From assembly GCA_024345305.1 (NCBI GenBank), contig BRON01000002.1, positions 1,364,001 to 1,428,000 on the forward strand: a stretch of DNA of 64,000 bases, in the 5' to 3' direction. Each line of letters begins with the position of its first letter. Position 1 is the stretch's first letter. The DNA comes from Mrakia gelida (Eukaryota; Basidiomycota; Tremellomycetes; Cystofilobasidiales; Mrakiaceae). A model generated the notes under the pieces. The model worked only from the letters and a program-made list of their open reading frames with translations. It did not search any database and was not told where the DNA came from. The position numbers and the translations under genes are program-made. Below are positions 46,601-58,552 of this stretch, in pieces.

Positions 46601-47374
46601 AGTTTCCCGGGGCGCGCGTCCCCTTTGGGTCGCTCTTTTTCGATTGAAGTCCATTGTTACTCACTGACGGAGACGGTAGACCCTGTTGTACCACTTTTGA
46701 AGGTATTCTGGAAGAACTCCATAGCTAGGATTGAAGTCATAAGGGAACCGTCGTCTGAAAAAGGGGAAACAAGAAGAGGGAGGATCAGCTCGACGCGTCG
46801 AGTCGAGGTTCTTTGTCGAATTGAGTCACGAGATTACTCACACCCATTCGCACAGGCACAGCAGAAAGATACAGCGCAAGAGAGGTATAGAATGATGGAT
46901 TCTGAGTAAGAGAGGGAAGAGCGAGCAAGGTCAACAAAGGAGGAGTCGAGTCGAAAGGAAACAACGTCGAGACTCACCTCGAGTTCGTCCGTTCACCGCG
47001 TCGGTTCGGACGGCAGCGGCGTACTTTGCGTTGAACTGGTTGATGATAAGAAAGAGGGATTCGGTCAGAAGGCTGAGTACTGATATCCTCGAGCTGGAAG
47101 GGGACCCGGAGAAAGGGTTGATGTCGAGTCGAGTCGTGAGAGGGAAATCAAAACAACTCCCTTCCTCCCCCCCGTTTCTTCCTTGATCTCTTCAAGTCCA
47201 CGAGTAGTGCTTGCTCCAAGCTCAAGGACCAAACAAAAGAGATGAGACTGCTCTCGAACTCACCACCTGGAGAACTTCGACGTCCTTCGCGTTGGTGTCG
47301 AGGTGGTGTTGAGTCTTGTCGAGCTTCTCGACATGGTCTCCAATGATTTCATTCTTCTCGTCGATGTCGGACAT
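43679..47374 (-). CDS. MFS sugar transporter (hexose/lactose permease type)
   Basis: Twelve-span plasma-membrane sugar porter interrupted by about 17 introns. Start at 47374 gives MSDIDEKNEIIGDHVEKLDK. Family signatures: GAFSAGPLSDRFGRKIGMFC (the D-R-x-G-R-R/K loop 2-3 motif), QLVVGRFILGWGIS, APAYCVEIAPPNWRGRMMG (PESPR/E-x-x-P-x-x-x-R-G motif), NWSWRLPLLLQMVPS, RESPRWLMANGREEGARAF, the second-half TLTDRMHRRPVLIWG and YPAECLESTARAKG, and the C-terminal FVGWDTIEALCWYLFGVETQ + GRTLEQL. The order and the ESTARAKG variant suit fungal lactose-permease-like/hexose transporters; substrate cannot be decided. Six GACGCGTC palindromes fall in this gene's introns (43990 to 46792). Confidence 0.88.
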
Positions 47375-48201
47375 GTAGATCAATGGTGGTATTGATCTCC
47401 TAGAGGTTGGATGGGTGGTAGGGATGGGAGTTGGGGAGAGAGAGAAGGAAGCGGATCAGGTCGAGTTTTGTTGTTGCGCGCGGAAAATTATCGGTCTCAT
47501 CTTCGTATCGAACCTGCTGTGCCTTGTTTAGCTTGGTGGTCAAACATCGATCGAAGAGATGCATGTCTGCCTTAAGTCAGCCTTTATCTCGAAGTGCACG
47601 AACGAAAGAAACGGGGGAGCGGACGACGACGCCGTTGTGTCGTCCAGTCTCCCTTCGATTTGTCGCGCTCTCGAAGAGGACCGCAACGAGGGAAGGAGTT
47701 GAGACTCACTGCGATATCACTCCTCAAGTTTCTCCGTGCGCTCGAGCCGCTTGGAACTGGAAAGGGAGAAGAAAGAGGAGCGGTCAACAAATGTCGGCTC
47801 GGACCTCGTCCTTCGCGCCTCTCCTCCTCAAAGCCATCAAAACAAAGCGACAGAGGGAAGGGGAGGATTTCTCCGATAGTTCCAGCGTCTCAAAGAGAGC
47901 GGGCTTACCTGTAGAGACGTGACAGACGTGACCTCCGCTGGACGACGAGCTTGAAACGACGAAACAGGAGGCGAAAACTTGGCGGACCGGCGGAGTCGCC
48001 CACCTTCGAGCTTCCCTCTTCCCCCCTCGAAGCGAAGACGCATAGATATCGATAAGCAAACGGAGAGTGAGCTAAACCAGTGACGCAGAGCCAGAGGAGC
48101 AAAATCGAGAAGACGGGGAGCAGCAGAGCGAGCAAAGTGAGGAGAGGGAGAGAAGAACGCGACCGGCGCGTCTCTTCGCATCTTGAGGTCGTCCTCGGCG
48201 G
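47375..48201. other. Intergenic, upstream of the MFS transporter
   Basis: An 0.8-kb gap that should hold the transporter promoter and the 3' end of the ML-like gene. No TATA box or operator recognised, and its open frames show no coding character. Confidence 0.6.
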
Positions 48202-49291
48202 CTACCACGCCTTGGGCTTGAGTCCTCCGAAAGGAAGTCTCCTAGGAGCACTCTTCTTCTTGAGGAGTCGAGTCTGCTGTTGGCCGAAGGAGGAGGAAGC
48301 GTCGTCGAGTTGGAGGACGGACGAGCCGGAGCGAGCTTTCCACGCGACTGGGATGTTGGCGCAGAAGATGGAGGGAGCCGAGATGGAGGAGGTGACGTTG
48401 AAAGTGATTTTGTCGAGAGACTGGATCGGAGAAGCGGAGCGTAGGGAGAGAGAAGGATGAGCTGGGAAGACGAGGGGCGACGACGAGCACGAGAGCGAGG
48501 TGACAACGAACCTGAGGAAATCCTTGGAAGGGGAAGGTAAAGACCTTGTCCTCGGACGGATCGTTTCCGAGAGGACAAGATGTGTAAGAGCAGGCGGAAA
48601 AGGATTGACCCTGAGGCGACGGAAGAAAGAGCGAAGTCAGTTCGAACTCGACGCGTTTCGAGACGAAGAGGGCTGTCGAGACGAAGCGAGGAACGACCAG
48701 CTTACAGGATAGGGACCAAGTTCCTTGGGAGTATCGTAGGATGCGTAGACGTTGGATCGAGGACTCGCCACCGGGGCAGTCAAGAAACGAGGAGTGTTGA
48801 AGGTGATCTCGACCGTGTAGTTTCTGGCGAAGAAAAAGGACGAACGGATCAGCGACGCTCCTTCGCACAGACCCCCAACTCCAAACGAGAGAGATTCAAA
48901 CTCACTCTCCGTCCTGGACAACACAGGGCTGGTCCTTGGTTCCCTCTCCACCAACGCAAGGACCCATTCGAACTTCTTTCACCTCTCCCTCTCGCCCACT
49001 CCCGCTCCCACACCGTTCGAACCAAACGCTCCTCATATCCTCCTCCTTCACCATCGAGAGGATCTTGAGGTCTTGATGGTTCATGCTGTTGGCTCCTCCC
49101 AAACCAACGGTGGCGAGTCGAGGCGGAGGCGAGGAGACGAAGGAGGGAGCTCGAAGAGCCGCTTGACGAAGGTCGTTTCCGGCGCCGTCGAGGATCATGT
49201 GGGAGTAGAAGGGAGAGGCGGTGGTCGGGAGAGCGAGGAAGGAGAGAAGGATGGAGGTAGTCGCTAGGACGAGGGAGGAGGAGGAAGGCAT
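48202..49291 (-). CDS. Secreted ML-domain-like (NPC2/MD-2-related) lipid-binding protein candidate
   Basis: Start at 49291 gives a signal peptide (MPSSSSLVLATTSILLSFLA ending near TTASP). After an unusual linker of about 60 residues, the Cys pattern and strands resemble an ML fold: RMGPCVGGEGTKDQPCVV, NYTVEITFNTPRFLTAPV, LGPYPGQSFSACSYTSCPLG, FTFPFQGFPQ, KITFNVTSSISAPSIFCANI. That order (PC...C, NYTV.ITF, C..xxCPL, late Cys before a hydrophobic pair) is the NPC2/MD-2 arrangement, in proteins that bind sterols or lipids. A basic tail (RLLKKKSAPRRLPFGGL + KPKAW) follows the domain and is not usual. Four introns. The fold is inferred from pattern only; a different small secreted beta-protein is possible. 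Confidence 0.5.
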
Positions 49292-49613
49292 CCTTGAACT
49301 TGTGGTTGTTTGAGGGAGGAGCGAGGGAGGGAGGGTTTGGCGAGCTTCGAGCGCGTTCGACTTGTGTGGTGATTCGTTCAACGAATATGGGGAGGATGGC
49401 CTGCAAGTGGGAAAGGAGTGGAAGGGATGAAAGATGATGGTTGTAGACGAGGAGGACTAGGGTCAACAGAAGGAGGAAAACTCGAGAGCTCCAGAGAGAA
49501 ACAAATCTGGGTTCGAACTGTCGACGCGCCTCCCTCCGTCCTTTCTCGAAGGGCTGGACCCCAGTTCGCGTATCGAGAATGGGAGGGGTGGAGTTCGTTT
49601 AATCGTTGCTGCA
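49292..49613. other. Intergenic, TIM44 3' region and ML-like promoter
   Basis: Nothing recognisable beyond flanking untranslated sequence. Confidence 0.6.
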
Positions 49614-51737
49614 CTACATCAAAAAGCTAAATCCCGGCTCCTCGGCGAACGATCTGTGGACGCGACGAAGAAAGAAAAGGTCAGCTTCGTCCCTTCGTCT
49701 AGAACTCGAGAACACGCTAGATGAGCTTACCTCCAAAACTTTCCATCCACCAGTGATCTCGTCGTCGAGCTCCTCCTCTACTCGTCCGATGACGACGGCG
49801 TAGTTGACACCGACGACCTCGTTTGGCGAACCAGCAGCGATTTCCTTGGTGATGGCGTTACGGAAGCAGAAGATCTCCTGGGTCTGGAAGGTAGCGACGA
49901 AGACGGGGATCTCGTCGTTGAGCATCGAACCCTTCTGGACCTGAGAGGAGGAGGAGAGAAGAAAGGGAGGGACGTCAGCTGACGAGAAAGGGAAGTCGAA
50001 GGAGACGAAGGGAGGGACGAACGTCGAGGTTGGAGATGGTAATGACTCGCGACTCAGAGATGAGAGCCTGCTTCTTGAACTGCGACATCGTAGCCCAGAG
50101 TATGCTGTAGGCCTGAGAGGGGAAAGATTCGACGTAAGGGAGGGTCAGCTTGCCTCGTCGCGAAACGCGAAGTTCACGTCCCTTCGTTCGAGCTTCGAGC
50201 TCAACGCCAAAACGAAGAAGGGAATCTCGAACTCACAGCCTCTCCACACCAACCCTTCAAGCTCTCCTGATCTCCAGTCAGGTAGGCGTCCAGCACCTCC
50301 GGCACGATGTACTCCCTCAACTCCCTGGCGAACATCTCGACCTCGAACCCAGGATCCATAATCCTCATCAACCTCGTCACCTTCGCCGTCTCGTTCTCGT
50401 CCGCCAGTCGACCGAACCAGCCCGTCACCGACCGAACCTTGGAGATGAAAGGATCCTCGGACTCGTCGTATCGTTCACGGATGTCGGCGAGCTTCTGGAA
50501 GACGGGGGAGGACGTTTTGTAGGACTCCCAACCCGAGGTAGGAGCTGAAGCGGTTTTGGAGAGGACGAGAGCGGCTCCGGCTCTGGTGAAGGTGGGAAGA
50601 GACGAGGTGAGGGGTCAGGTACGCGTTCGAGGTTCATACTGAACGTCCCAGCGAAGGACGAGCGAAGGAAAGGCGCTTCGAGGGACTGAAAGGAAACGAA
50701 GGAGGAAAGAGCTCACTCCTCGTTGGGCTTGACCCTCGAACCCACACCCATGCCTGACCGTCCGAGCTTCTCCAGCCTCTGCTGCCTCCTCTTCCTCCTG
50801 ATCTCCTTCTGAGCGTATCCTCCATAACGCATAGCGTTCGAGTCGTCGAAGACCTCCGAGACCGATTCAGCGAGAGCCTTGTAGGCCGCGGTGTTTCGAA
50901 CGGGGGCGGTCGCAGCTGCTACCGAGGAGGAGACAGCTTCACGAGTTTTGTTGAGCTGCAGAAGATGGACCAGAGAGTAAGGTGGGCTGGTCAGAGGTGA
51001 GAGAAGGAGGTGAAGGTGAGAGGAAGGGAAGTGAAAGGGGAGGACTGACAGCTCGGAGGAACTCTGACTCTTCAACTTGTCGAAGAGCTTCAGCTACAGC
51101 GTCCGAGACCTTGACTCCAGAAGCCTTCATGTCGTCGGCAGCCTTTTGAAGACCGGGGTTATTTTTCAGGATGTTGGTGATCTGAATCGAGCGGCAAGAC
51201 GGGAAGAAAAGAACAAGAGAGAAGATGTCAGCTCGAGCTCTCCTTCCTTCCTTCACTTTCTTCAAACGCTTCCTCCCCTCCTCATCGTTCCCTCCTCAGC
51301 TCCACAGCTACAAGCATGATTCAAGCCGATGCAAGAACAACGGCTCGACAGGATGCTCGAAGCGATACTGTCCAGGAGACGGAGGAGACTGAGAAAAAAG
51401 AAAGAGAGAGACGGAGACGTACCCTCGCCCGATCGTACAACTCCTTCGCCTTCTTCATACTCTCCGAGTCCTGCATCTGCCCAACCTCTCCACCGAGCTG
51501 CTTGACGTTCCCCTGGAGAGCCTTGTCCTTCTCAACCTCGCTCTTAAGAGTCTCGACGAAGACGCTGAAGGGAGACCGAGGAGCCTCGTTGTCCCGGGAA
51601 GGTCGAGAGGAAGAGAACTTTCGAGCTCCTGCTGAAGCTGAAGAGGTCGTGGAGGATCGAGAAGGAGCGCTGAACCGAGGAGTGGGACGGGAAGAAGAGA
51701 GGAGGTGGTTGACTTGACGAGGGATGGAGCGTCGCAT
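49614..51737 (-). CDS. TIM44: Mitochondrial import motor subunit Tim44
   Basis: Tim44 tethers mtHsp70 and the presequence motor to the TIM23 channel on the matrix side. Start at 51737 gives an Arg/Ser-rich presequence (MRRSIPRQVNHLLSSSR). Then come SPFSVFVETLKSEVEKDK, KKAKELYDRAR, the helical segment LNKTREAVSSSVAAATAPVR, and MRYGGYAQKEIRRKRRQQRL. The C-terminal fold contains ISKVRSVTGWFGRLADENET, RLMRIMDPGFEVEMFARELR, EYIVPEVLDAYLTGDQESLK and the membrane-facing beta sheet SILWATMSQFKKQALISESR and PVFVATFQTQEIFCFRN. It ends FAEEPGFSFLM. All conserved Tim44 parts are present in order over seven exons, about 445 residues, a normal length. Confidence 0.92.
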
Positions 51738-52321
51738 GGTGAAGGAGGGGAGGGGAAGGGAAGGAGTTGGTGTTGGAGGTCAAGTCGAAGTGCGTCGACC
51801 TTCGGCTTCTTGGACTCGAAAAAAGAGGGAGACACGGAAGCGGGCCATGACGACCTCGTTTCCTGCGATCTTTCTCGAATGAGAAGTCTAGTAGGACACT
51901 GAAGTATCCAGATGCATCAAAGAGCTCTCCGATCCTTTTGGTCGAAACTTTTTCGATGCAGAAAAGACGCGGTCGTCCAACCAACCGTCGTCGATCTCCT
52001 CATCTTCTCAGCGGCCATCGATCCACGGTCTTCTCTCAGGCTAGGGTCTAGAACATAAGATCTTCTGATTCGAGAAAGTTCCGAACGAAACTTCTCACTT
52101 CGAAAGGACTTTCTTGCAGCTTGCTTGTTGAGCGACGTCGGCGACGACGCTGGGAATCGCTCTTCTCTCTCTCAAATGCTCGACGAAAGTCCCGACCAAA
52201 GCTGGGGGGAGAACCACACCTTCGAGTGGCTGGTCCCGTAGATCAACCCCGGCTCCCTCTCCGATAAAGTCGCAAAACCTAGCAGTTACGAGCTCAAAGC
52301 GAAAGCCAAAGCGTCTCTCAT
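51738..52321. other. Intergenic, TIM44 promoter and IPI3 3' region
   Basis: No coding sequence; the IPI3 stop is placed at its right edge. Nothing else recognised. Confidence 0.6.
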
Positions 52322-54672
52322 CTATCTCCTCCTCTTCCCTCCCCCTCCTCCGCCCTCCGTCGACGAACCCTTCACCACCGGCGCCGACGCGTTCGCGTTC
52401 ACCCCAGCCACACCGGCGACCTTTGCACTCGTTCCTCCTCCCAGCGATCCAGCGACGACTCCTTCCCACATCTTGTCGTTCAGAGCCTTGGCCTTGACGA
52501 GATCGGCCTTCAGTCGCGCGACCTCTCCCTCGAGGGTTGAGATCTGCGTGGCGGAGGAGGTAGCGTCGGCGGCTGTCGAAGGAGTTGAGGTAGTGTGAGA
52601 GGAAGAGGTGGAAGCGGAGGTGGGGTTGGAGGTGAGAGCGAAGGGAGCTGTGAGAGGGAGGAGGGAGAAGATCTGATGCGAGGGAGGAAAGACGCGTCAG
52701 TTCGAAGCTCGTTCTCTCTCCATCAATCCAACGCCACATGCGAGGACCGATAACAGAGCTCAATCTACTCACATCATCAACCTCCCCATTCATCCACCCA
52801 ACCTCATGCTTCTCCCTCTCCCTCCGTCCAACCCTCATCCTCTCCAACGTCCCCACCGTCTTGATCGCCCACTTCTCCTCTCCCGAATCCCCCCCAGCTC
52901 CGGCGGACCCGAGCGAGACGTGACCGTGAAGATCCGAGGGTCGAAGGAGGGTGGAGATGTGGGTGATGGGACAGGATTTGTGAGCTGCTGGGGAGAGGGT
53001 TCGAAGATGTTGGAGGGAGGGTAGGGAGTGGATGTGGATTTGACCGGTGGACGTTCCGAGGAGGAGGTGGGAGGAGGAGAGCGAGAGGGAGAGGGTGGTG
53101 ATGGTGTCGCTGCGAAAGAAGAAGGGAAAGAGGCGAGAAGGTGAGTTAGTCGAGTGAGGAAGGGAAGGAGTGAGAGCGGGGAGAGACGCGTCTTGTCCCT
53201 GTGTTCGAACGCGACAGGCGACCGCTCCGACCTCGCCTCGTTTCGTGTTTCCGCAACGATCCCAGAACCAAAGGAGAAGAAGATAGAGCTTGTACTCACT
53301 TCAAAACAACCGCAGCCTCTCCACCCGTCGTCCTCTCGATCCGAATCACCTCTCCCACACCTCCTCCTCCTCTCGCCTTCACCTTCCCCTTTCCCTTCCC
53401 GACGACCACCGCCTCCTCATCCTCTCCACCCTCCTCGCCGTTCCTCCTCTCGAACAGTCGAACAGCGAAGACCTCCTTTCCAGCGGAAGCCCAGAAGGCA
53501 CGCTCCATGGGGTCGAAGGCGAGCGAGGTCGGAGGAGCGGGGAGGTGGTAGGTTGAGAGGAGAGTGGCGGGGGAGGTGAGTTGCCAGAGCTGGTAGAGGG
53601 GAGAAGTGAAGTCGATAGGGAAATACAAAGATGTCAGTGTGAGCAAGAGCAGGAGAGAAACGAGGCAGAGGCGGGTTGGGAAAGGAACGAGGAGAGGGAG
53701 GTCGAGCTGACCTTGACGGTGTGATCCACACTCGAGGTGAGGACTCGACATTCGTTGGGGAAGGATCCGAGACCGATAGAAATATCCGTGATGGGGAGAG
53801 TGTGGTCGGAAAGGTTGCAGAAAGCTGTAGGGATCTCCTTCTGGAGGTCGTTCGAGACGAGGCTGAGGGAGAGGGGAGAAGGATCGGGTCAGCCCTTGAG
53901 CTCGTTCGAACGCGACGAAGCTCTTCCAAGCCATCCGACTGAGTCCTATACACTTCCTTGGTAGCCAGCTTTGGCCAGAAGTTGGGGTACGGGACGAAGA
54001 AGCTCACCTGGCGACGCTCCAAACGCTGACTCCCGAATCGTCACTTCCAGAGATCAAACCGAGCCCGTCCGAGGTGAACTTGAGGATGTTGATTCGTCGG
54101 TAGTGAGCGTCGAAGGAGTTGAAGAGAAGACCGGAAGCGAGCTGAGAAAAGGACGAGAAAAGGAGGGCAAAGTCAGCTCGAGAAGCAAGGAGGAGGGAGT
54201 CGAGGTGAGGTCGAGCGAGAAACGAGACTGACCTCCCAGAGGTAGATATGACCTGTTTGAGTTCCTCCCGCACAGTAGGTTGAGGTAGGGGAGATGGTGA
54301 AGCAGGTGAGCTTCTCAGGGAGAGGGATCTTTTGATGGAGTTGCTCCTAGAAGAGAAGAAACGAGAGACGAAGACGAGGTCGAAGGTCAGCTCTGCTCCT
54401 CCCTCCTTCTCCTTGAGCTCGCTTCGTGAAGGATTTCGACTCACTTTTTGCCATGCCCACACGTTCATGAGAGGCTTCCCCTCCATGACGGTCGCACATA
54501 TTCCTCCCTGACCGTACTGAGTTTGTATGTAGGCTGTCGAGTTGGGTCCAGGGCTGGAAGGTTTGAGCGTAGAGAGCTGGAGGGACGTCGTGAAGTCGTG
54601 AAGAGTGGTAGAGCCTGAGGCGGTGGCGGAGGAGGAGGAAGAAGTGAGAATCACTTCAGAGAGGGGAGCCAT
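52322..54672 (-). CDS. IPI3: Pre-rRNA processing WD40 protein Ipi3 (WDR18)
   Basis: Ipi3 with Rix1 and Ipi1 forms the complex on pre-60S particles needed for ITS2 processing. Start at 54672 gives MAPLSEVILTSSSSS. The propeller blades read FTISPTSTYCAGGTQTGHIY, HYRRINILKFTSDGLGLISG, SDDSGVSVWSVAR, DHTLPITDISIGLGSFPNEC, RVLTSSVDHTVK and LWQLTSPATLLSTYHLPAPP. The Ipi3 hallmark SLAFDPMERAFWASAGKEVF follows. A Gly/Lys-rich insertion and a C-terminal helix (ISTLEGEVARLKADLVKAKA) close the protein. I place the stop at TAG 52322-52324 (ending GGKRRR); a longer overlapping frame down to 52095 is out of phase with the coding exon. Divergent from STE50, sharing a promoter of about 290 bp. Confidence 0.85.
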
Positions 54673-54966
54673 CGTGGGAGGAAGGAAGAAAGGGGGGAGG
54701 GGCTGCTGAGAGTGTGAGTTGGACGTTGAGAGTTGGAGGCATCGAAATTCGAGACGAGCTCGAGGAGGAGGAGGCGAAGGAAAGGAGGCGGTGAGCGAGA
54801 AGGAAGGGAAGCTCGCTTCGACCCTTCCATTTTGCTTTCAACAACCATCCTACTTTCAACTTCGAATCTCGCATCTCTCTCCCTTCCCAGCCCTCGTCGA
54901 TATCCATCCCTTGCCTCTTCGCTCGCGTCGTTTCAATTTCTCTCTCGCTCGCGTGGTTCAGGCTGA
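54673..54966. promoter_or_regulatory. Divergent promoter, IPI3 and STE50
   Basis: Start codons 294 bases apart on opposite strands. C/T-rich leader before STE50; no specific site recognised. Confidence 0.5.
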
Positions 54967-57900
54967 ATGGACTCTCCCGACTCTCCTCCGGGCACGCTCC
55001 TCGACTGGGAGGAGGATCAGGTATGCTTCTGGCTAGATAAAGTAGGCTACTCAGGTCACGATGAAGCTGTAAGAGGTAAGCCTACATCCTATCTACCTCC
55101 CTGGGTCTCTACGAGAGCTCTGCTGACTTTCTTCTCGGTTTCTTAGACCAAGCGATCACCGGCGACGTCCTCTCCCTTCTCTCCTCGGATGATCTCAGAG
55201 ATCTTGGGATCCCATCCTTGGGACATCGTCTGGGAATCCTCAAGATGGTTCATCAACTCAAGGTCACTCAGGGCTTACCGATAGAAGAAGGCTCGTGGGT
55301 CCCATCAGGTGAGAAGCTGCTTTCTTTTCCCTCCCTCCCCCTCCTCCCTCTTCCCCTCGACTTCGTTCCCTCGCTCAACTCGCGCGGGGCGAGCAAGGGC
55401 TCCGAACGCAAGGGAGATTCTCCCAACCGGAGATTCGGGGCTAAGGGTAGGAAGGGATCTACTTGCTAGAGCTCTGGGCCTACTCCAGCTTCGAAAGAAG
55501 GAGGGGAGGGCGAAGGCAAAGGGAGGGAACGAGGGAGGGAAGCTCAGCTTTCAGGAACCTCGATGAGACGCGCACTGACGCCGGCCTTTCACTTCTTCTT
55601 CTATACTTCGCCTGCCCAGTTGAAGACATGGACGGGGACGCCTCGTTCACGAGCTTAGTCTTGACCAACGGCGGAGCAGACAGCGATAGGATTTGGGACA
55701 CGATCAACGAGCAGAGTGAGCTTTCCCTTTCACTCTTTCGCCAATCAACCTTCCGTTCGAGCTCGCAACTTTCTTTCTCTGACTGGTTTTCTCGGCTCCC
55801 CATCATCTCAGACGAACGGATATCTTATCTCGAGCAGGAGTACGAGAAGCTCTACGAGTCGTTCGTTGGTCAGCAGCAAAATGGCCAAGGAGGAGGTCGA
55901 GCAACGGTGAGCTCTCCTTTCCTTCGACACGTCCTCTTCCTTCGCGAATGGCCTCCTCACGCCTTCTACGACGACTTTAGTAGCTCACTGTGCCTCTTCT
56001 GCTCTCTTTTGTGGTCTTTCTCTTCCCCAGAACGACGGCTCTGCTCCCTCTCTTCGGAAACAACCCTCGTTCAAGTGGGCGACGTACGGCCGACACATGC
56101 GATCTCCGACGCATCCCACTCCGCCGGCGGAAGGGATGGCTGGAGGTCTCGACAGTCCTGCGATAGGCTCCGGGATGATGGGAAGACTGAGTCCAAAAAG
56201 CTCAGAGGTTGATCTAGGCGTGAGTTCTGCTCTCCGAACGCGGAATGAGCTCGAGCTCAAAAGCTCACCTTTCCCTCCCTGCTTCCTCCTCTCGCTTCTT
56301 CGACCACAGGAGCCCAAACCAGCACCGCTACAACCTCCGCCGCCGTCGGCTTACAACAACAACGCGAACTCGAATACAGGTCCCAAACGATCCAACTCGA
56401 CGAAACGGTCTCCGACAACTCGCTCCGGCCCTCCTCTCCCTTCCTTCGACCCACCAGCTCCAGCTGCACCTCCACCATCATCTCAATCCTACTTCGGACA
56501 GCAGTCATCCAATCCCTCAAACGGCTACTCCTCTTCTTCGACCTCATCCCCCATCAAAGCTCTTCCAACCTCCTCTCTCCCTCCCACCTCCTCTTCCGCA
56601 ACCCCGCCCTCCAACTCCTCTTCCTCTAACCCTCCACCCCCTCTCAGTCGGTTCATCTCCACCTCCAATCTCAAAACCACCGTTTCCACACCAACAGGAG
56701 CTACTTCTTCCTCGTCTTCTCGGTCCTCTCCCAACGCTGCGGCCTCAGGTCTGCCCTCCTCGTTGGACGCGTCGACGTCCTCGCCCCCTCAACAGACCTC
56801 CTCGTCGCTCGCTCAGACCAACGGGACGTCAGGAGGAGGATCCAACAACAGCAGTTCGAGCTCGACTGCTGGCTCCAGTACGCCAGGAGCGAACGGAGCA
56901 GGAGATACCTACACTCAGAAGTTCAGAGTCACGTTGGAGGATCCGTGCTACAAGGTCTTGCCGGCGGCGTTGAAGAAGTACAACATCAACGACGACTGGA
57001 GGTTGTACGCTCTTTTCATCTGCTACGGAGGGAATGGTGAGTCTCGTGTCGGCTTCGATGGGAGGGACGAGAGACGACGCGTCGAAGAGGACGAGTGCGA
57101 GAGGCGAACGAACGATAGCTGACTCGACTTCGTTCTTTCTCGCAGGTGAATCGACGGGAACGGAACGATGTCTGAGCTACGACGAGAAGCCTCTTCTTCT
57201 CTTCCAAAGGCTAAAGGACTCGGGTCAGTCGCCTGTTTTCATGCTGAGGCACATCGTAAGTCTTCGCGTCTTCTCCCTCCTCGTCCTTATCCTTCTTCTC
57301 ATTCGCTCATCACCCCTCCTCCTTCTTTCTCAACCTTCTTCAGCGAGACATCAAATCCCCCATCGCTATCGCCCAAAACAAGAAAGCAGCCAAACTCTCC
57401 TCCTCCCAGCCTCCTCCTCCCTCCAACTCGTCTCGAACCGAAGCCGCCCTCCCTCCTCAACCCTCGACGCCACAGAACCCTCACCCTTCCGTTCCAGCGT
57501 ACTCGAGGAACACGAGACTTCATCAGCCTTCGGTTTTGCTTCCTGTGACGCGGAACGGAGGAGCGAATGGACGACCGACGGGACCTGAGGAGGACGAGGC
57601 AGGAGGAGGTGGCGGAGGATCGGACGACGCGGGTGCGGGTGCTGGAACAGCTGGAGGAGGAGGAGTGGCTGGAGTCACGGGAGCTGGGGAGTTGAGCTTT
57701 GCGTTGAGCATCTACCCTTACTTCCCCGAGAGGGAGGACGAGTTCGAGGTCGCTGTGTGAGTCTGCTTCTTCTCGCGTCTCGTTTCAGTCTTCTCGACGA
57801 ACGAAGCTGACCTCTTATTTTCCCCTCCCCCGGTTTCTTCTCCTTCAGCGACGACACCTTCCTCATCCTCTCCAAAGCCAAAGGCTGGTGGGTCGTCCAG

Positions 57901-58552
57901 CGCGATCCAGGAGGTCAAGGTCTCACCACTCCCGACGCTTCCAAAGCCGGTTGGGTCCCTGCTGGATGCCTCCTCGAGACCAACCGTCCGCCAGGAAACT
58001 CGACGCTCAGTATCGTCTCGACGAGCTACGCAGGAGTGGCGTGCATGGACTACCCTGGAGATCACGACTCGATGGCGTTGGTGAAGGACGAGGTGGTCAG
58101 GATCTTCAAGAGGTATTCGCATTGGTGAGTCTCTTCTTCTTCTTTGCCTCTTCGAGATTGGAGAGGACGAGCACCAGCTGATCTCGTCTCCTTTGCGCTC
58201 GGTTCCGCAGGTCGTACGCTCTGAAAGAGAACGGAGATCGAGGATGGGTGAGTTTGAACGAATGAACGCGTGTCCGTTTCTCTCCCTTTCGCGCTCGACT
58301 GACAAGTCTCCCTTCTCGTCTTTTCTGTAGGTCCCCTCCTGGCACATCGGTAAACTCTCATCCACCTCCACCTCCACTTCCTCCCCAACTCCCGCTCAGA
58401 ATCCCAACACCAGCACCACCAGCACCAACTCGTCCAACCTTCTCGGCGCTTCGACCAACGGAGGAGGAGGAACGGGAGCCTTCCCCACGACCCCGATGAC
58501 CGCGAACGGGAACGGGATCAGCGACGAGAATGGAGAGGCTGGAGGTCGGTAG
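54967..58552 (+). CDS. STE50: STE50-family MAPK adaptor (SAM, RA and two SH3 domains)
   Basis: Adaptor that links small GTPases to the Ste11 MAPKKK in mating, filamentation and osmostress. Start at 54967 gives MDSPDSPPGTLLDWEEDQVC. SAM domain: CFWLDKVGYSGHDEAV, ITGDVLSLLSSDDLRDLGIP, GHRLGILKMVHQL. A coiled segment (RISYLEQEYEKLYESFVGQ) and about 300 Ser/Pro/Asn-rich residues precede the Ras-association domain (FRVTLEDPCYKVLPAALKKY, NDDWRLYALFICYGG, LSYDEKPLLLFQRLKDSGQS). SH3 no. 1: FALSIYPYFPEREDEFEVAV, LSKAKGWWVVQRD, GWVPAGCLLE. SH3 no. 2: GVACMDYPGDHDSMALVKDE, ENGDRGWVPSWHIGKL. Two SH3 domains are typical of basidiomycete members such as Ustilago Ubc2 and absent from yeast Ste50. The intron at 55309-55619 is among the longest here (311 nt). 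Confidence 0.9.

Noticed and set aside
52095..52856. Open frame extending IPI3 to 52095
   Set aside because: It is out of phase with the exon containing the C-terminal helix; the phased frame stops at 52322-52324.
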